Source of the DNA: Paracentrotus lividus
Lineage: Eukaryota; Echinodermata; Echinoidea; Camarodonta; Echinidae
Assembly: GCA_940671915.1 (NCBI GenBank)
Contig: CALNVZ010003434.1
Location: forward strand, 25,716,401 to 25,780,400
DNA length: 64,000 nucleotides
Direction of reading: 5' to 3'
The translations under genes were made by a program, and so were the position numbers. Position 1 is the first letter of the stretch; each line of letters begins with the position of its first letter. This document shows, piece by piece, positions 46,236 through 56,800 of the stretch. The notes beneath the pieces were generated by a model. That model had not been told where the DNA came from. It did not search any database and saw only the letters and a program-made list of their open reading frames with translations.

Positions 46236-48334
46236 ATGCTTGTTGTTTACAGATAATTTGTGTGACCAGTCATGTGTGTGGCCTCAAAGATATCAAAGCA
46301 AATGAAGTGCAATTATAATTATTGTTTCCAAAATTAAATACCTCAATGCCAAAATGCATCTAAATTAACACAAACGACACAAAGAAAGAAGAAAAGATAC
46401 CCAAAAAATGAATTGTTCATTTAAAAAAGAGACATTGTACTGTAAAATTTGAATGGGATGCAATCAGTGTTAGTGATTCAGCTAAGAGTGGTCAACAAAT
46501 ATTGTACAGTCTTACTGAAATATTTTTTTTGTATGAGGAACTCCTAGAATATATGCCAGTTTTCCTTGTTAAGATTTGTAAAATAGGAACCGATGTAAAG
46601 TCTATCCATTCACACAATCTAGAATTTACATTAGAGTTATGCAGTTCCTATTTTAAATTAAGCCTACAAGAATTTTCAAAAAAAATATCTGTGAGTAGCT
46701 AGTGCCTAATACTTTCAGTGAAAGATGGTATACCTCTCAAATTGAATTAAATCATGTGTGACTAAAGCAAAATTAACCTGGCTGATTCAATAAATACACA
46801 TCAAGTAAATTAAGCAGGTGACCATAATAGGCAAACCAAGGTAATTTATTCCGCTTATTCTTGGTTATAATTCATTTTCAGATTTTCAGTTATGAGCTGC
46901 GGAAACTAATTACTAAAACAATAACGCGTCAATGATCATGATGATTATCAAAGTTAATTATGCTGGTTTATTTAGCTGCCCCCTCCCCCCCCCTCCCCCT
47001 CCCACTGTTGGCTGTGCGGCCCTTGGTTTGTGTTGAAATTGTTTTCAGTATTATGTGTATACGTGATTATAGAAAATGAAAAACAATAAATAATACCAGT
47101 CTTCTTTTGTTATTCTTTTATTAGTCGCCATACATTCTCTTGTCAGATTACCATGGACCTGCAATAAACATGTTAAACATGACCATAGTTTGGAAAGAGA
47201 CACAAGGGCTGTTCCCATACCGAGGAACTTTGCCTCTTCAAAAATGCCGCCAATAGGTTAGAATGGTTGCGTAGTGATGTTGAAAGATGAAATAAACGAC
47301 ATTTGATTATGCGACAATTGCTCCAGCGATAATTGACCAGTTTACTAACTTATTCAAATTTTATGCATATTTTTTTTCCTGGCGACATAGTAACAAGGTA
47401 TTCAAACAACCTGTAATAAAAGAATGAACTACAATACATGGAATCCTTAGTTGTTGCTATGTCGGGCAAGCCTTTAGCAAGATTTCAGGCTGTCAAGAAC
47501 AACCTTTGTTAAAAAAAAAAAGTATGCATACCATTTGAATATGTTATGCTACAGTCACACAGACACGTTTAGTTACCTTTTTGTTGTTTTGGTCGTGTGT
47601 TATCAACTCGCCACCCAAATAGGGTGGTGCTGTTACGCTTTTTGCTATTTTCAGCATTCATTTGTTAATATTTTGCAAAATAAGAAAGTTCATGAAACAA
47701 ATTTAATCTCATTTTGAAGCTATGTTACTGTGCTAGCTCCCTGTTTGTTTGTTTGTTTTGTTTTGTTTTGTTTTTTACAAGAAGATGCAAATTTTATGAG
47801 TCTTTTTCACAGCTATCGGCTGACTTAGAAATATAAATCATATTTATCCTTTACTTGCAGCATAATTTGCAGGACCAAAAAAAATGTAATAGCTTATCTG
47901 TTGTAATTTTATTTCTTAATGACATTTTATATGAACAATGATTTACTTAACAGTTAAGGTACAGCATTCTTGATTATCAAATCATCTAGCACGAGTTGCA
48001 GCAATAAAGAAAAAAAATTAATTACGATTTAATTGTTAATATTGCTACTATAATTGCAAAATATCGACTTTGCCATTCAAAAAGAAAAATATTTTATACT
48101 GATATTTATCAGTTTGGTCAATACATATATCATCTTCTTTTAGGTTTGGCTATACTTTCATTCAAAAACATTTGCAAACAAACCATCAATGAAAATAGTT
48201 AATAGGAACAAAATAGGTCCGATTAACTAAATAATAAGTCCAAATATGACGTATTGCTCTCACGTGTTAAGATGCCTCTTTTTATCGATGCTGTGCATCG
48301 TTAATCTAAATACATAATTAAACTCGACAATATA
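46236..48334. other. 3' region of gene 2 and intergenic DNA
   Basis: AT-rich, with AATAAA candidates near 46790 and 47085, a C-run near 46980-47000 and a GTTTT repeat near 47745-47775. No coding or structured element was recognised. Confidence 0.55.
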
Positions 48335-49166
48335 CAGTGTGTTCCTTTAAAAAGGTAACCGAAGTTTAAAGGTCAGTCATATCAACATTATGTGGTTTAT
48401 TCTTGTGATTTGCTTACTACAATATTAAGTAACTCTTCAGCTTTACTTTTAGACATTGATAACGTCCATATTGCCAATGGTCACATAGTTAGGAGGGTAA
48501 AAACACTTTTTTCCAAGTTTTCCGTTTGTAGGGTACGAAACAAACTTTTTGTAAGTTTTTATTTCATCGGTTTTTTTTTCTTTTTTTTTTTCACAATTTC
48601 AACTTCAATGAAATTCAATGTATCTCACTTGCAATGAGATGGGTTCACGATTATGAGTCTCTTGAGTCGTGGAGACGTCGTGGTGACGTCTCCTGAGATT
48701 TCAGGGCGTCGTGGGTAAATCGAATTGTCAACCTGTCGACTCCTTTTAATTGTTAGCAAGTTCGACAACGTTTTTGCGAAGTCGTGGATACTTTTCGTGA
48801 ATATTCGTGACCTCTCCGAAACTCCAAAGACTCAAAATTGAAACACATCTCATTACCAGTGAAAATCCACTTTAGCAAAGAAGATGACATTTCATTGAAA
48901 CTTGCTGGAAAAGACTAATGACACCAACTACTTTAAAAGGGTTTGTTTCATACCCGACAAAACCAAAACTTGGAAAAAATGGGTTTTGTACCTATCACCT
49001 TCAAAGGACCCTTACTCTGTGACCCATTACAGTTTGACGTCAGCAATATCTCAAATTAAAGCTGATGAGTTACTTAGTATTTTAGTAACCAAATCACAAG
49101 AAATAACCATGTATTTTTTAAAATAATTACCTTTGAACTTCGGTAACCTTTTTTAGGAACACACTG
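48335..49166. mobile_element. TA-flanked foldback MITE, ends CAGTGTGTTCCT
   Basis: CAGTGTGTTCCTTTAAAAAG on the left is mirrored by TTTTAGGAACACACTG on the right, each bounded by TA. Inner words also pair (GTAACCGAAGTTTAAAGGT with ACCTTTGAACTTCGGTAAC; CAATATTAAGTAACTC with GAGTTACTTAGTATT), so the arms reach about 280 bp. A GAGACGTC-type repeat sits in its centre. Confidence 0.75.
48622..48872. repeat. GAGACGTC-cluster repeat (copy 4), nested
   Basis: GGAGACGTCGTGGTGACGTCTCC and GACCTCTCCGAAACTCC-type words lie between GCAATGAGATGGG and ACATCTCATTACC, two words that are roughly inverse. It is the most diverged of the four clusters. Confidence 0.45.
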
Positions 49167-50285
49167 TACATGCCACATAATAATGTTTTAAATATCATAT
49201 TAACTAAGAAAAGTCGTGATGAGTTAAAGACACAGCTGATTCTTTAAAAAAAGGACGAATGTTATAAGATATGAAGAACAATTATAAGAAAATACTGTCA
49301 ATACTGATGAATTCAGATTAATATAATCAATGTAATATAATATCAAAACTGTCTACAGAACAAGATATATTTTACTATCATTTTGATACTCGAAACGCAT
49401 TGGTTATATACATAATTATGATCCATTGAATATGGATACGCGGTGCATTTAGTGGTAATAAGATTTGTAGCGAAATAATAGCATTTCATTCTTCATTATA
49501 TATATATAAAACATTGCATAGACGTGTTATAAGATTGGGGGTCTCACAAAACGAGGTTATATCCCAAATTATTTAATTGTAAACGAATATAATGAATATC
49601 TACACCTTGGTTGATCATCTAATCGGTATTAGATTTTCTTCATTATTTTTTTTGGAACTGAAAGAATTTCTCGCTCGTGTTTCGAGACAGCGACCTTGGC
49701 ATTTTGACTCGAGTTCTCTGACTTTAGACAAAAGAAGAAAATTGTGCACAGCTCCGTCATTACACCACTGTATGTACAGAATAGAATAATATACTCCTGT
49801 CCTGTTCCTTCTGTCCATGTATGCATATGAATAGTAAATTTTCATAGTTTTTTATGGCAAGAACTTTATGAAATAAAGATGATAATCTAATGAATATATA
49901 TTATTATATATATATATATATTTTTTTTTTTTACACCGTGCATTTAATACAGTAAGGCCAAATCTAGTACCTACACATATTTCTGAATTTTAATATAAAT
50001 CATATCGTATATAATATTCGCGATGCTACTATACAGCTTTGTTATTACAAGTGTGAATAATGGGTTACATTTTAAAACTGTGTTAAGCGCAGTGATATTA
50101 GTATTTTGTCATATAAAATCATTATTGTTTGAGAACGGAGATTTTTGTTGTTTTTTTTTTTTTTTTTTTTTTTTTTTGGGGGGGGTGAAAATGGGGAAAA
50201 AAAGAGCATATTATGATCAATGAGCACAAAATTAACGTCGCCCATCAAAAAATTGTCCTTCGTTTGTCTACAAGCTTAACAATAA
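49167..50285. other. Intergenic DNA, no gene seen
   Basis: AT-rich, with short TA tracts (49498-49508 and 49902-49920) and a T-run plus G-run (50149-50185). Confidence 0.55.
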
Positions 50286-50836
50286 TTGTCAGACACCCAA
50301 CCCCTGGTCAGCAACGCCCTTCTAAATGGCCAGATTGCATCTATAATTACGAATCACTATATGGGATCAGACGCCCCGCCCCATTCAGCTACCCTCCCAA
50401 ATTGCCGGAGATCATCTGTCAGAACAGATGATTGGAACATGTCATGCTGTACGGAGTCAGACGCCACGCCCCATGCCGGCAACGCCCCTCCTAAATTGCC
50501 GGAGAGGATCTCTCTCAGAACATATAAGATGCCCGCCCCATTCGCCAACGTCCCTCACAAATGACCAGAGAGCATTTTTTAAGAACTATGTCGGATATGT
50601 TGCGCCGTGTGGAGTCGGACGCCCCTCCCCATTCGGCAACCTCCCTCCCAAATGGCCACAGAGCATGATCTATAAGAACGTACCAATGGATATGTCGTGC
50701 TGTCGTCCATACGGCAATGCTCCTCCCTAATGGCGGAGAGCATCTCTCAGAACGTACCTTCGGTTATTTTATTCTGAATGGAGTCAGACGCCCTGCCCCA
50801 TCCGGCACGCCCTCCCGAATGGCCAGATAGCATCTA

Positions 50837-51667
50837 CCGAGTGAGTCAAAAAAAACTTTACACCTAGAAAAATGTCGATAAAAGAAAACCAATTCATAAA
50901 CCCCAAATTATTTACATATTCTAAAAGAAAAACTTCTCCGCTCTTCTGTACCATTTTTGTGTGGTATGTCTTTACGCTTTGATAAACACGACGCATTGTT
51001 TGCGAACATGCAAATTTCGAATTGTGCCAGGGTGGGATGAAATTGAACAACAAAAGCTGGCAAAAAAGCAACTTCATCATAAATAAAATAGCATAACTTT
51101 TTAACAAAAGTGTCTTCTGCTTAATATTTGGCAGGGATGTTGGTACACATATTGACTACATTTTGTATGAAAATGAGATAGATATGTAGAGTCAGGCAAG
51201 AGTGAGCACACGTCAAAGACAAAATAATCACTTTTCAAAAGTATTATAGGAGGCCTTTTTAGGTCTGTCAGTGCAATTTGCTCTTTATGTGTACTCATTC
51301 GTGCATAGTACTTCACGAGTCAATCTAATTTTCATACAAAATGTAGTCAATATGTGTAGCAACACCCCTGTCAAGTTTTAACAAAAGACATTTTCGTTAA
51401 AAGTTATGATATTTTAATCAGGATGAAGTTGCCTTTCTCTAGCTTTTTGTTGTTTTGATTTTACTCCCATTCTGGCCACAATCGAATTGACATGTTTGCA
51501 AACAATGCGTCATGTTCATCCAAGCGTAAAGACATACCACACAAAATGTACCAGAAGATGCGGGAGAAGTTACTCTTTCAGAATATGTAAAATAATTTTG
51601 AGTTTATAAATTGGTTTTCTTTTTATTGACATTTTTCTAGGTGTAAAGTTTTTTTTGACTCACTCGG
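50837..51667. mobile_element. Foldback MITE, CCGAGTGAGTCAGAAAA family (copy 2, complete)
   Basis: CCGAGTGAGTCAAAAAAAAC is preceded by TA, and GTTTTTTTTGACTCACTCGG is followed by TA. The two halves are near-complete inverse copies (centre near 51250): TGACAGACCTAAAAAGGC and GTAGTCAATATGTG words pair. It is inserted in the minisatellite. Confidence 0.85.
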
Positions 51668-51671
51668 TATA

Positions 51672-52062
51672 AAGCCCAGCGCACACTATGCGATGCGATT
51701 GCACTAAGATCCGCGATTGGCCAACAAAGATTGCCAATCGCATCGCAGTGCAATCGCATCGCAGGCCAGCGCACACATTGCAACAGGCGCTGCATCTCCA
51801 TGGTACCTCCTCTTTTATGCGCATGCGCGCAGTAATACAACCTCCATCTCTAGCAAATCTGATTGGCTGAAATTATCAAAATCGCAAGAAAATCGCAGGA
51901 AGATTTGACATGTCAAATGTCTGAAATTTGGTCTTCGATTTTTCTGCAACACATGACATCGCAGTTGCAGCGTGTTGCAGGTTGGCGCACACTGCGCGAT
52001 TCTGTTGCAATCGGATCTTAGCATGCTTAGTGCAATCGCATCGCATATTGTGCGCTGGGCTT
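51672..52062. mobile_element. 391 bp MITE with 36 bp inverted ends, GCCCAGCGCACA family
   Basis: AAGCCCAGCGCACACTATGC at 51672 is mirrored by GCATATTGTGCGCTGGGCTT at 52062; the inverted ends run 36 bp (to GATTGCACTAAG) with one mismatch. Inner CGCATCGCA and GCGCACAC words repeat. No clear target duplication. It abuts the right end of the foldback MITE. Confidence 0.82.
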
Positions 52063-52148
52063 AAGAATGTATCACCGGATATGTTGTGTTCTCGAGTCAC
52101 ACGCCCCTCCCCTTTCGTCAGCGCCCCTCACAAATGGTCGGAGAGCAT

Positions 52149-53882
52149 CTATAAGAACGTATCGTCGGTTATTTCGTGTTCAATGGAGTACTTCTCAAGG
52201 AATGGCAAGAAGCGTGGGAAGACATCAGTATCTGCCTTCTTGCCGACAATAGAGTCTAAGTGGTTATATGCTGGTACCATGAGGCACTCATAGTGCTGAT
52301 TTGGGTTACTCTCCTGACATCGCTGGTGACTCCGTTGAACCGATTTCTTGTCCCATCGACTATTCTGCTCTCCTTGGAAAAAGAGGATGGGGACATCAAG
52401 ACGTGACATGGCTTCCTTGTACTCGGGACTCTCCAGACTCTTCGGATTCCACTTTGGAATGAGAGTCTTGTCTGCTTCTCGATTGCACAACAGCTTCTTG
52501 TTGGCGCATTTGGACAAATGTTTGAAGAGATCTTTGTTGGTGAAGCCATTCCATTCATGGAGGGAATCATGGGTTGCCTTGTTTAGGTTGTTGTGCTGCC
52601 ATGACGGACGATACAAGAAGGTGACGCGATGACAGACATGACTGTCGCAGTGTTCCTTGGCGGCGGTTACGAAACTTGCATACCTGTCAGAGACGACGTT
52701 GAAGACTCGTCCCATCCAGTTCTCGTTTGTGTCAGTGTATGCATCTACACCATCTCCTAGGAAGTTCGGGCCGGTGCTGGACGATGCTGTAGGCTTAATG
52801 ACGAAACCAAGCTGAGAGGACACGATACTGCTGATCTTCTCCTTTGGAACAAAGCCACAGAGAAGTGAGGCATATATGACCAACGATCCGACGCAATGAC
52901 CAAAGACTTGGACGCTGTCTACTTTGGTCGACTTAAGAATGTGGTCAATTGCGACTGGAATATCAAACTCTGCTGCATCTATGACAGTGCACTTTTCCTT
53001 GTGAGATGGTAGCGATATTGAAAATCGCATGTCCAAAGACCAAACATCAAATCCTTTCTCTACCAGGTACTCCACCAGGTTCTTGTTGACTGTGTCGATG
53101 GTGAAGATGCGACTGGACACGCCTAATCCGTGAAGTAGCAGGATGGGACCTTTCTGTCCTCTCATACCTTGTGAGTATCAGTGGTACGCCATCCCCTGCT
53201 GGTAGTTCCATGGGGATGATTTGTTCTTCATCCATCTTAAGAAGTCGTCTTTCTCGTGGAGGAGCATTCGGATCAAATGGCGTTGTGGAAGGACTGAAGA
53301 TGCCGTAGACTTCCCACAGAGAACCGGCAAAGAACTTGCAAAACTTTGCCTTCCATCTCAGCCTCTCCTTGGAGTTATTGCAGTTGGTGACGTCGATGGT
53401 AGTAAGCTGTCTCATGAAATCTCGGATCTTGAGCTTGAGCTTCCCTTCTCCAACCTTCCTCGTTGACTCACCAGTACCTTGAGTAACCGCAAAGGTCATG
53501 TGCGTTGTGTCAGTAAGGCCAGTTGCCATGACTCGATTCTTGTGGATGCACTTTTCACCCTTGAAGAAGAACACCTTCCCTTCCTCATCAGTCAGGGTCA
53601 TCTTGTAGACCATTTCTTTCGTCTCGACCCTCTCTTCACTCTCTGCAAACAGCTCAAAGACACCATCGGATACTGTAAGTGGTGTCTTTGAGAGTGCCTC
53701 GCACCGGACGATTCCGTAGATTCCTGCACGGTGGTTAGGGTCCACATTGAGCATGTTGTAAATGTCCTTGGATTCGATAGTCAATTTGAAATGAAAGGGA
53801 TGTTTCTCTTCATCAATGATCAGTTTACCCGTCATCTTCTCTGTGAAGCGGAATCCCGGCTTTGTCTTCCTGTAGACAGTGG
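52149..53882 (-). CDS. Last exon: central domain and alpha/beta hydrolase
   Basis: The acceptor is CTTTCAATCTAG (before 53882) and the stop is at 52149-52151. The first frame (about 240 codons) encodes ATVYRKTKPGFRFTEKMTGK through DGVPLILTRY. At about 53160 the frame shifts: the continuation is GQKGPILLLHGLGVSSRIF in another frame, in the G/A-rich stretch TATGAGAGGACAGAAAGG. The hydrolase part has the oxyanion motif LLLHGLG, a nucleophile elbow GHCVGS with Cys where Ser is usual (residue 91 counted from 53165), an acid-region candidate ILFFQGEQNSRW, and His in YNHLDSIVGKKADTDVFP (residue 302). The two frames together span 1.73 kb with no other stop. Confidence 0.8.
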
Positions 53883-56800
53883 CTAGATTGAAAGGAGACA
53901 AGAAATAAAAATGAGTTAAGCAAATTGAATTTTAGTCAAATATTCGATAATCACCCCAAAAGAAAGAAAAAAAGATAGAGATTGAGAGATAAACATCCCT
54001 GCATCCGATGAATCGTCCTGATATACTTAAAGAATTACATCTGACCCAGTACAACTAAATTAGCATTATATTAGCACGGGTTATCTACAAAGTCATGATC
54101 TGATCTAGATACTCAAACGCGTTCTCTATTGAATTAATCATTGTTAATCATCATTTTATGCAACAATATATTGATTTAATATACAATAAAAAGAAGGTAG
54201 TAAACACGTGGAACTGTCATTTAATATTGATGTATATGTCTATATATATATTCATATATATATATTCTTTTTGCTATGAAACGATTCAATAACTTATTTG
54301 TTTAAAATGGGGAAATAAAATCTTTGAATTGAATGATTTGATTCAATTTCCACAGCATGTTATAACTTTATTTTAATAGGTATTATATAACCATATTATT
54401 ATTTATACACCTCACTTTAAGAATGTTGAATAATCCTATCCTCTGATTGGTCAAAAGCTTGGTCATGTCTTCAACCATGCCCCCAAAACAAATTATCAGT
54501 CAATAGTACTTGGATTTGTGCCCGTTGCCACCCTGGATGCCCCTTAGTAACGGGCATAGTTACGTGCATAAGGCTGCTTTGTGCGATGCGATGATTTCAG
54601 ATACCATAATTTGCAGCGCGATTCGGTCTATAATTTAGTTAGTTAGGTCTAAATTAGACCATGTATGTTATCTTTAGATCCCCTTGTTTTTCGGCATATA
54701 AACAATACATTGACTGCTTTTATTTTCGGGACAAGGTCGTTTCTAGACTGCTTTCGGGAACCTCCGAATCTGCCATAACCCGCGACCTGCGGTCTTGGTT
54801 AATAGCAGACGCGGAATTTCCCTTGAGCGGTCTAGAAACGGCCATGCCCCTCAAAGCAGTCAATATATCTATACTATTTAATATAAACAAAGAACTGAGC
54901 GAACCTATATTCCTTCTTGATGGATAGTCTATGGTCCAGCCTCGCCTCTTAGCAAGAAGACGGACACACCTCTCAGCGATGATGGCAATACTCAATGTCG
55001 GGTTAACACCAAGACTACGTGGCATGATTGAGCCATCAACGACAAGAAGTCCAGGATGAAAGTTGTCATATTTGCCCACAAACACCTGGCCAGCATGGTT
55101 GACCACGCCCTCTTTACCAGAAGCACCCATGGAGCAACCACCCAGGGGATGAACGGTGATGACAGATTTGGCGTTCCTCAGCTCACTCATTACGCCCTTC
55201 CAGAATGGGTTTGCGATGTGATGTCCCTGCAGACCAGCCGTCAACTTCTTCGACCCTTCAAAGATCTTCTCGAAGTTGTCCCCACATCCAACCATGGGGA
55301 AGTCTACCGTGACACGCCCACTCGCTTTGTCCCGGACTAGTTTTCCATCTGCGGAATCGTGGCTCATGGACAGGACTGAGAGGGTGTTCTTGATAGCCTT
55401 TCCAGATATAGCACGCAGGGCTTCGAGCGTGTTGTGGCCGTGGGATAGTTTCAATCCTGGAGTGGTTTTGAGAAGGATCTTCAGGGGTGCTTCCCAAGCT
55501 ACAGGTGGTGTCCCATCCTCAAGGACATACCCATCTTCTAATGGAGCATCAGGAAGCCTCATATCGATGACTGATGTGATGCATGGCCCTGGCCCTTTCC
55601 CTGGTTTCAGATCGGTCGTTTTGACACCGACACATTTGACTTTATGCGCCGTATTGTAGCTGAAGTTGAGTGCGTCGCCGTTGGTCGTGAATCCCTCTCC
55701 AAGTTTGTCAGAAAGCTGCAGGCCTCGGTCCGCAGAGTTCATCAAGATGTTGGTTGAGCCGAGAGATCCAGCTCCGAGGATGACGATCTTTGCCCAAACA
55801 GTCTGCTCTACTACCCGGAAGGCATCTTGGACCAACTCTTCATAACATACCTTCCACATGCCTTTGGATTCTTCCCGACGGACTGCCTTCACTTTGACCT
55901 ACAAAGGACAAAACGGAGACAGAAGAATAGGGAAAATTAACAGAGAGAGAGAGAGGCAAGATAATGCGAACTGAATGTACTAAATGCCTCTGCCATTAAC
56001 AATCAAGTAATTTCATCGTTTACTTGAAATATTTAGCTGCGTATTCAACTCTCCTTGCAAAACGTCATCTTTCCTATTAGGTAGATATGATATACCTACT
56101 ATTAATTGTCAAGATACCCATGAAGTAAATGCCCTTACGAGATTCTTAAAATCGACAGTTGTGGGGGTCTTCTACTGGTCTAGAGGAGCACCCCGGGGTC
56201 AGGCAGCTGAACGAAAGACTATGCCTGTGATCTCAACACGCTTTGTTGATTTCATGACGTGTCGTAGGCATTAAAACCTAAGATATAGGTTATTTCATCT
56301 ATTCCTTCGAAATACAAAAACAAAACGATCAAAAACATACAGTGTCTGTATTTTGAGACATGAATCACGGCAGTGCTGTGACTCTGATTGTACTGAAAAA
56401 GAAATAACGGTTGCTGATTTTCTTCTTTCCGCAATGGTTGCATTTAATTATGAGGCGACCTAAGCTGCGTGAAAATGTCAGCGCCGAAGTATGTCCTTAG
56501 CATCTGGCAGAGGTAGTTCGAAGTTGATGAGTGTTCTTAAGCGTCCCTACTGTGCCCCACCCCGACCACGCAGTTTTACCGCGACCCAATTGCGATGCAG
56601 GTTCTGAGTCCCTGTAATTGGATTACCAAAGTGCGTTCTTTCTCCGCTGTGCTTGAAGAGTTCATCATAGAGGGGTCGTAACCTGTATATAGAGAGGGCA
56701 CTATGTAGTTAAAAGTTCTTTGAAGTCTAATGAAATCAACATTTTATGCTTTTTCTTACTCTAACTGGTACTCGCCAGCACAACCAATGGAAAAAACAAA

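Larger units (their letters stand above)
50286..52190. repeat. Minisatellite of about 65-95 bp units at the 3' end of gene 3, split by two transposons
   Basis: Units built on GGAGTCAGACGCCCCGCCCC, AACGCCCCTCCCAAATGGCC, GGAGAGCATCT and AGAACGTACC-CGG fill 50286-50836 and reappear at 52063-52190. The last unit overlaps the final codons and stop (52149-52151) of the minus-strand gene. In the minus-strand translation the neighbouring unit reads EHNISGDTFL, almost the gene's own end EHEITDDTFL. Confidence 0.8.

Noticed and set aside
50784-51316. Minus-strand frames of 107 and 71 codons
   Set aside because: They lie in the palindromic MITE and do not match any family; other copies of the MITE break the frames.
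54661-54927. Plus-strand frame of 88 codons and extension of the GMC frame to 54720
   Set aside because: Both run through a small MITE; the splice junction at 54905 explains the end of the exon.
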